Of a stretch of DNA of 64,000 nucleotides, positions 62,821 to 64,000 are shown one piece after another. The translations under genes and the position numbers were made by a program. Location: contig CALNXK010000170.1 of the NCBI GenBank assembly GCA_942486035.1, positions 778,501-842,500 on the forward strand. The letters are read 5' to 3'. Source of the DNA: Porites lobata. Taxonomy: Eukaryota > Cnidaria > Anthozoa > Scleractinia > Poritidae. Each line of letters begins with the position of its first letter. The first letter of the stretch is position 1. Below the pieces are notes generated by a model. It was given only the letters and a program-made list of their open reading frames with translations, was not told where the DNA came from and searched no databases.

Positions 62821-63645
62821 CACACTTTTATATCTTCAATTGCACATATAATTTCATTTCCTGTGACATGGTGTTTTGCAGGCGGTCAGTGGTTAAACTT
62901 GCATGACGGCGCATGTTTTTTAATAAATATTATTAGACAAACAAACATGGCAGCGAAAAAAGCAATGTTACAGAGAAGGCGATTTCTCAAAATCTACTCA
63001 TTAATTAAAAAATTGGTGGTACTTGGCGGAATTTTTACTTTTATCGTATTTTAAATAATGAGAACTTTAAAATGGAATTTGAACAGATGATTTTTGGGAA
63101 ACGTTTAATATTACAGTACAATTATATTTATTTATCAATTACCTAAAAACCCGTCCGTTAAAATTTGGTCAAATAAGTGTCAAATGGTAATGATTAATAT
63201 TATAGTAAGCTGTGTACAAGTTTATAGGAAAATCTAATGAGTGAATTTTATGTAAACTGAGCAAAAGTGAAACTTTCAGGTTGTATTCAATTGTTCATGT
63301 TGTCATGGAAACAACGAAAATGTCAAATTTTACCCGTCAGTCACAGCTTGTGAGCTGCAACCCTTCTCTTGCCATGATTTGGCAAATGACATATATTCAC
63401 AAACTGCTAAAACTGTGTTCAGCCACCTTAATGGCCCATAACTTTTCAAAGTCAGGGACATGTAGGCCCATTGTCTATTTCTGACACAGGTGGATGAAGA
63501 TGCCGCGAGTAAAACCCTACAAGATTTGTATAGTAGTAAGACAAAAGTCATATTTAGTAGAAATGTTTGTAATTAATTAGACTACGAGTACTCCCCCATT
63601 TTCCCTCAGGGATAGTAGAGCGAGCAAAATACATGCATGCGTAAA
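62821..63645. other. Intergenic, nothing recognised
   Basis: A+T-rich sequence; no gene or defined repeat. Confidence 0.5.
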
Positions 63646-63649
63646 AATC

Positions 63650-63976
63650 ACCCCCTGTGAGAAAGGCGACACACGACAGAGAGAGAGAAAAAAGAGGGAC
63701 TACAGGCAAAGCCCAGGCTTTTGACTTTAAGCGCTGCTCTCACAATGCTCTTCCATGACGCACCAGCCACTATCAACACTTGATGTTTACTGATGACAAT
63801 AGCATTGACAGCTCAATGAGAGAAGGAATCCCATTTTGTTACACTTAATTGATTTGAAAGGCAATACAAACTTCACACACCAAAATCAGTTGGCCATGAA
63901 GGGTCAAAAGCTTGGACTTTGTCTGTAGTCCCTCATTTTTCTCTCTGCCCCGGCGCATCTTGCCTTTCTCACATGG
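63650..63976. mobile_element. MITE with about 75-bp inverted ends
   Basis: 'TGTGAGAAAGGCGACACACG' and 'GAGGGACTACAGGCAAAGCC' on the left are inverted at 63,900..63,976. Confidence 0.72.
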
Positions 63977-64000
63977 GATAATTTTCATGGGTGCTCGCGT

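Overview
The window is animal nuclear DNA. It is A+T-rich, its genes are split by GT-AG introns, and its introns are crowded with short inverted-repeat transposons, tRNA-derived SINEs and LINE remnants. The gene content and the style of repeats fit an anthozoan cnidarian, most likely a stony coral. That assignment rests on family resemblance and was not tested by a database search.

One gene fills positions 1 to about 51,750 on the + strand. The window enters it in mid-gene and contains its last 53 coding exons (233..51271). All 53 splice in one open frame through GT-AG borders and give the C-terminal 3,427 residues of a large type I membrane protein. In order these are: the end of one MAM domain; MAM domains 1-10 alternating with LDL-receptor class A (LDLa) modules and Pro/Thr linkers; MAM 11 and MAM 12 with no LDLa module between them; an unfamiliar domain of about 200 residues and 18 cysteines (exons 33-35); MAM 13; two LDLa modules; four EGF-like modules alternating with three LDLa-like modules that lack the acidic calcium motif; a short stem; one transmembrane helix; and a cytoplasmic tail of about 99 residues with two NPXY motifs. 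This resembles the MAM-and-LDL-receptor proteins reported from coral skeletal organic matrix. The transmembrane helix, the NPXY tail and two possible furin sites suggest a surface receptor or adhesion protein that may be shed.

A second, convergent gene lies on the - strand (55.9-58.6 kb and probably further upstream). Two confident exons encode the C-terminal half of a divergent GPP34 (GOLPH3/Vps74-like) domain. Its 5' exons were not found with confidence.

The rest is repeats. There are several TA-flanked MITE families, one of them nested inside another MITE at 33.2 kb. A six-unit tandem array lies inside a TA-flanked element at 29.9 kb. A roughly 1-kb foldback element encloses a second foldback at 24.5 kb. 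Two hairpin elements have clear target-site duplications (13.1 and 53.4 kb). There are four LINE fragments (2.1, 18.9, 44.7 and 62.4 kb) and four tRNA-derived SINE pieces. The intergenic stretches 51.8-55.9 kb and 58.6-64 kb hold mainly such repeats.
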